Source: Actinomycetota bacterium
Lineage (GTDB): Bacteria > Actinomycetota > Humimicrobiia > Humimicrobiales > Humimicrobiaceae
Direction: 5' to 3'
DNA length: 8,210 nucleotides
Assembly: GCA_004376325.1 (NCBI GenBank)
Contig: SOKC01000043.1
Coordinates: 1 to 8,210 of the forward strand
Position numbers and translations under genes: made by a program. The notes beneath the pieces were generated by a model, which was given only the letters and a program-made list of their open reading frames with translations, was not told the origin of the DNA and ran no database searches. Below, in pieces: positions 6,068 to 8,210 of the stretch (the stretch's first letter is position 1; each line of letters begins with the position of its first letter).

Positions 6068-7144
6068 CTAGAACAAATCTGGAAATAATTGGTCAATGAC
6101 TACAGCAACTATCAGGATCAGCCCAACTGCGATAAATCTGAAAAATGGATCCACACCTGATAAATGAAGCCCATTTTCAATAGTTCTTAGGAGAATCACA
6201 CCGATTACAGACCCAAATATTCTGCCCTTGCCGCCCATAAGGCTTGCCCCTCCTATTACAACAGCCGCAATTGCTATTAGTTCATACATTGCAGTAAATG
6301 GCGTAAAATTTCCAATACCCGTCTGGAATACATTAAAAACACCCGCAAGCCCTGCTAAAAAAGAGGATAAAACATATATAATTATGAGATGCTTGTTTGT
6401 ATTGATTCCAGCTCTGACTGCAGCATCCATGCTGCCACCAATTGCATATGTGTGCTGTCCAAATTTTGTATTTTTTAATATATGCCATAAAATAAAAAGA
6501 ATAACAAAATTAAACATAAGTGAGTTTGGAATTATCCTGATGAGCTTCCTTAACTCTTCCCCGACTATTCCTTCAGGCCTGTTGAAAAAACTGATAGCTT
6601 TGCCAGGGAGTATATAAATCAGATAGCCATTCCCTATAGCAGTAAGATATGGAGGTAAAAATGTCACAGGAAATCCTTCACACATTACGAGAGTTATACC
6701 GCTGGCTATTCCACCCATACCAAGGGTTGAAATAAAAGGGGGGACCCTATACTTTGTTACCAGTACTCCATTGATAAGTCCCGGAATAATGCATACAATA
6801 AGTCCAACTATGCTGCCAATTGAAATGCTCAATGCAGGGGTAAAATTAGCAGCATGCAGTTCCCGCATTATAGTTGCAGACAGAACTGAAGATAATCCCA
6901 TCACAAATCCAACAGATAGATCAATGCCTCCAGTGATTATTACAAATGTCTCTGATGATGCGAGAAGTAGATAGATTGTGGAAAGGTGTAATATATTCTG
7001 AAAATTTTTAGAACTAAAAAAATTTATTCCAGTAAAGCTGAATATTAAAATTAAAACTAAAACGAATAATAGCGCCCAGTTTCTTGCCAATATACTTAGA
7101 AGGCTTTGACTCACACTTAATGTTGAATTTTTATTGTTACTCAA
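6068..7144 (-). CDS. Sugar ABC transporter permease, RbsC-like (first paralog)
   Basis: This 358-residue membrane permease belongs to the same family as its downstream neighbour and is collinear with it along its length. It shows hydrophobic segments near 24-41, 50-70, 105-128, 208-222, 252-270, 287-302 and 335-350. Its signatures are ETFVIITGGIDLSVGFVMG at 65-83, the ATPase-coupling loop GQHTYAIGGSMDAAVRAGI at 229-247 and IGGASLMGGKG at 297-307. The two permeases most likely form a heterodimer over an ATPase homodimer. The segment at about 150-205 is extended compared with RbsC and carries charged residues (RPEGIVGEELRK), so it probably lies outside the membrane. No ATG fits the N-terminus: the best start is TTG at 7144, preceded by GAAGGA. 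The gene is 109 bp downstream of the binding-protein gene, with a stem-loop between. Confidence 0.93.
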   Translation of the reverse strand: MSNNKNSTLSVSQSLLSILARNWALLFVLVLILIFSFTGINFFSSKNFQNILHLSTIYLLLASSETFVIITGGIDLSVGFVMGLSSVLSATIMRELHAANFTPALSISIGSIVGLIVCIIPGLINGVLVTKYRVPPFISTLGMGGIASGITLVMCEGFPVTFLPPYLTAIGNGYLIYILPGKAISFFNRPEGIVGEELRKLIRIIPNSLMFNFVILFILWHILKNTKFGQHTYAIGGSMDAAVRAGINTNKHLIIIYVLSSFLAGLAGVFNVFQTGIGNFTPFTAMYELIAIAAVVIGGASLMGGKGRIFGSVIGVILLRTIENGLHLSGVDPFFRFIAVGLILIVAVVIDQLFPDLF

Positions 7145-7148
7145 TTGG

Positions 7149-7154
7149 TCCTTC
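7149..7154 (-). promoter_or_regulatory. Ribosome binding site supporting a TTG start
   Basis: GAAGGA on the minus strand lies 4 nt before TTG at 7142-7144. It decides the start of the first permease, since no in-frame ATG precedes the first membrane segment and the only other early candidate is a GTG at codon 11 without a comparable site. Spacing is slightly short; with a TTG codon this predicts modest initiation compared with the binding protein. Confidence 0.6.
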
Positions 7155-7162
7155 TACCTTGG

Positions 7163-7188
7163 ATGAATTTAATACATGAATTTAATAC
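7163..7188. repeat. 13-bp perfect tandem repeat, two copies
   Basis: ATGAATTTAATAC occurs at 7163-7175 and again immediately at 7176-7188. The second copy runs into the left arm of the intercistronic stem-loop, so the duplication sits between the stem-loop and the permease ribosome binding site. It looks like a slippage duplication that lengthened the spacer. Confidence 0.9.
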
Positions 7189-7221
7189 AGAGGGTTAATA
7201 TAAATATTAACCCTCTGTATT
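7184..7221 (-). promoter_or_regulatory. Strong intercistronic stem-loop after the binding-protein gene
   Basis: The arms 7184-7200 and 7205-7221 are perfectly complementary over 17 bp around a TAAA loop (TTTA in the transcript), with a GC-richer part CAGAGGG/CCCTCTG. The hairpin starts about 30 nt after the stop of the binding-protein gene. In the direction of transcription it is followed by TTAAATTCATG rather than a solid U-run, so it is a weak or leaky terminator, or an mRNA stabiliser. Such elements are common after binding-protein genes and raise their expression above that of the permeases. Confidence 0.8.
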
Positions 7222-7253
7222 TTTAAAAACGATATACTACTACAATCCTCTAT

Positions 7254-8210
7254 TTATTGATAAATCCACTGCTGCATTTCAGGATCATCTACATTCTCTT
7301 GTGTAAAGAATTCAAACCCTGGTATAATCCTTTTATCAGGCTCTACTCCATTTACTAGGTAATTATAGCCCGCCTCAACTGCAAGTTGACCGACTTCATA
7401 TGGTTTTTGTGCGAGTACTAGATCAACCTTGCCCTCTTTTAGTGCATTGATCAGATCCGGAGTCGCATCCCATGAAGCAATCTTAACAACACCGGTAAGA
7501 CCTGCATTTACAACAGCCTGATATGCGCCCTGAGCACTGAACAAGTTTACTCCAAAGACACCTGCGAGATCCGGGTATTTCTGAAGTACTGTCGATGTTT
7601 GATCCTGTGCCGTCTGCTGGACATCAAGACACCATTCTTCACCAACTAGGGTCATATCCGGGTATTTAGCTATTCCCTCAGTAAAACCCTCACCCCTAGC
7701 AACAACAGATGATGTATCAGGATTGGTGTTCTGAATAACAACCTCTCCTTTTTCTCCAAGCATCTCTGCCATATTATCAGCAACTTGCAATCCGCCTAAT
7801 TTATTGTCTGTTCCAACATAGGCAAGCGGGAATGAGAAATTGCTCTCTACAGAATAATCACCATCACCTATAAAGCAATCTGCTGTAATGATTTCAATGC
7901 CTTGGTCATATAGTTTTTTAAGAGGTGCAATAAGTGCTTCTGTGGAAGTTGGAACACAAATAATAAGATCTATGTCACCCACTGCTGTAGCTGCTTCAAG
8001 AATTGGAATCTGTGCTTCCGGGCCCCATGATTTTGCATATTCTGCTTCCAAAAAGTTTACACCAAGTTCTTCAGCCTTCGCCTTAGCGCCCTTTCCCAAC
8101 ATGTACATGAAAGGATCAGCGATTCCTGATACATATAATATGGTGAATTCTTCCTCTGCTTCTTCCTCAACTTCCTCAACTGCTGCTTCTTCAGCTTTAC
8201 AGCCGTATAA
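7254..8210 (-). CDS. Sugar ABC transporter substrate-binding lipoprotein, 5' end cut by the window edge
   Basis: The frame stays open to the window edge, so the true start lies beyond 8210; an ATG at 8108 lies inside the folded domain and is not the start. The first visible residues, LYGC, look like the end of a lipoprotein signal peptide (lipobox with Cys), so the protein should be lipid-anchored at the outer face of the cytoplasmic membrane. A Glu/Ala/Val-rich linker of about 17 residues follows. The domain then begins with FTILYVSGIADPF and runs as a Peripla_BP_4 (ribose/galactose-type) fold: AAVGDIDLIICVPTST, GIEIITADC, VGTDNKLGGLQVADNM, GFTEGIAKYPDM and LAQKPYEVGQLAVEAGYNYL. 318 codons are visible. 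It delivers the sugar to the two permeases downstream. The ligand cannot be read from the sequence. Confidence 0.93.
   Translation of the reverse strand, partial: LYGCKAEEAAVEEVEEEAEEEFTILYVSGIADPFMYMLGKGAKAKAEELGVNFLEAEYAKSWGPEAQIPILEAATAVGDIDLIICVPTSTEALIAPLKKLYDQGIEIITADCFIGDGDYSVESNFSFPLAYVGTDNKLGGLQVADNMAEMLGEKGEVVIQNTNPDTSSVVARGEGFTEGIAKYPDMTLVGEEWCLDVQQTAQDQTSTVLQKYPDLAGVFGVNLFSAQGAYQAVVNAGLTGVVKIASWDATPDLINALKEGKVDLVLAQKPYEVGQLAVEAGYNYLVNGVEPDKRIIPGFEFFTQENVDDPEMQQWIYQ

Noticed and set aside
5371..6617. Long plus-strand open frames opposite the permease genes (for example 5371-5913 and 6228-6617).
   Set aside because: They are antisense shadows of the hydrophobic permease codons, with Pro/Ile/Asn-rich low-complexity translations and no ribosome binding site.
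4214..8210. The ABC transporter as a riboflavin importer (it neighbours the rib operon and has two permeases, like spirochete RfuABCD).
   Set aside because: No RFN element precedes the visible transporter genes, the binding protein looks like the sugar-binding Peripla_BP_4 type rather than the BMP/PnrA type, the ATPase is half-size, and an unrelated debris zone with its own promoter separates the two operons.

Overview
The window is about 35% GC by eye. It carries two leftward (minus-strand) metabolic operons separated by roughly 870 bp of gene debris. Several features fit an anaerobic, AT-rich bacterium of the Firmicutes or Atribacterota type: an FMN riboswitch with a transcription terminator, A/G-rich ribosome binding sites, a TTG start, and a lipoprotein binding protein with a Glu/Ala/Val-rich linker. 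No marker in the window fixes the phylum, so this placement is tentative.

Left part (1-3342, minus strand): a riboflavin operon. In transcription order it has a promoter near 3314-3342, an FMN (RFN) riboswitch at 3148-3269 with a terminator/antiterminator switch, then ribD (deaminase/reductase), ribE (riboflavin synthase) and ribBA. ribBA stops exactly at the window edge; ribH, if present, would lie beyond it. The most notable point is that the RibB half of RibBA lacks the Arg, the metal-binding Glu and the Asp of its catalytic loop (L36, H37 and V41 instead), while the RibA half looks fully intact. The operon as seen may therefore make the pyrimidine precursor but not the four-carbon precursor of riboflavin.

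Middle (3343-4213): a decayed junction. It holds the 5' part of an IS3-type orfA transposase gene on the plus strand, a middle fragment of what looks like an AbiEii-type nucleotidyltransferase toxin on the minus strand, and the last ~30 codons of a GH38 alpha-mannosidase on the minus strand, just downstream of the transporter operon. The orfA and AbiEii-like fragments meet tail to tail at about 3715-3735, and both are broken there. A 15-bp near-perfect direct repeat (3388-3402 and 3960-3974) brackets the orfA and AbiEii-like fragments.

Right part (4214-8210, minus strand): a CUT2/ribose-type sugar ABC transporter operon. In transcription order it has a lipoprotein substrate-binding protein (its signal peptide cut off by the window edge), a stem-loop in the first intergenic gap, two paralogous permeases, and a short ATPase with only one nucleotide-binding domain. 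The GH38 remnant directly after the ATPase gene hints that the locus once included a mannosidase, which would fit a mannose-containing or related sugar substrate. That is inference only.

I found no CRISPR array, rRNA or tRNA, and no convincing wholly new system. The best leads are the degenerate RibB domain, the riboswitch geometry and the layered gene debris.
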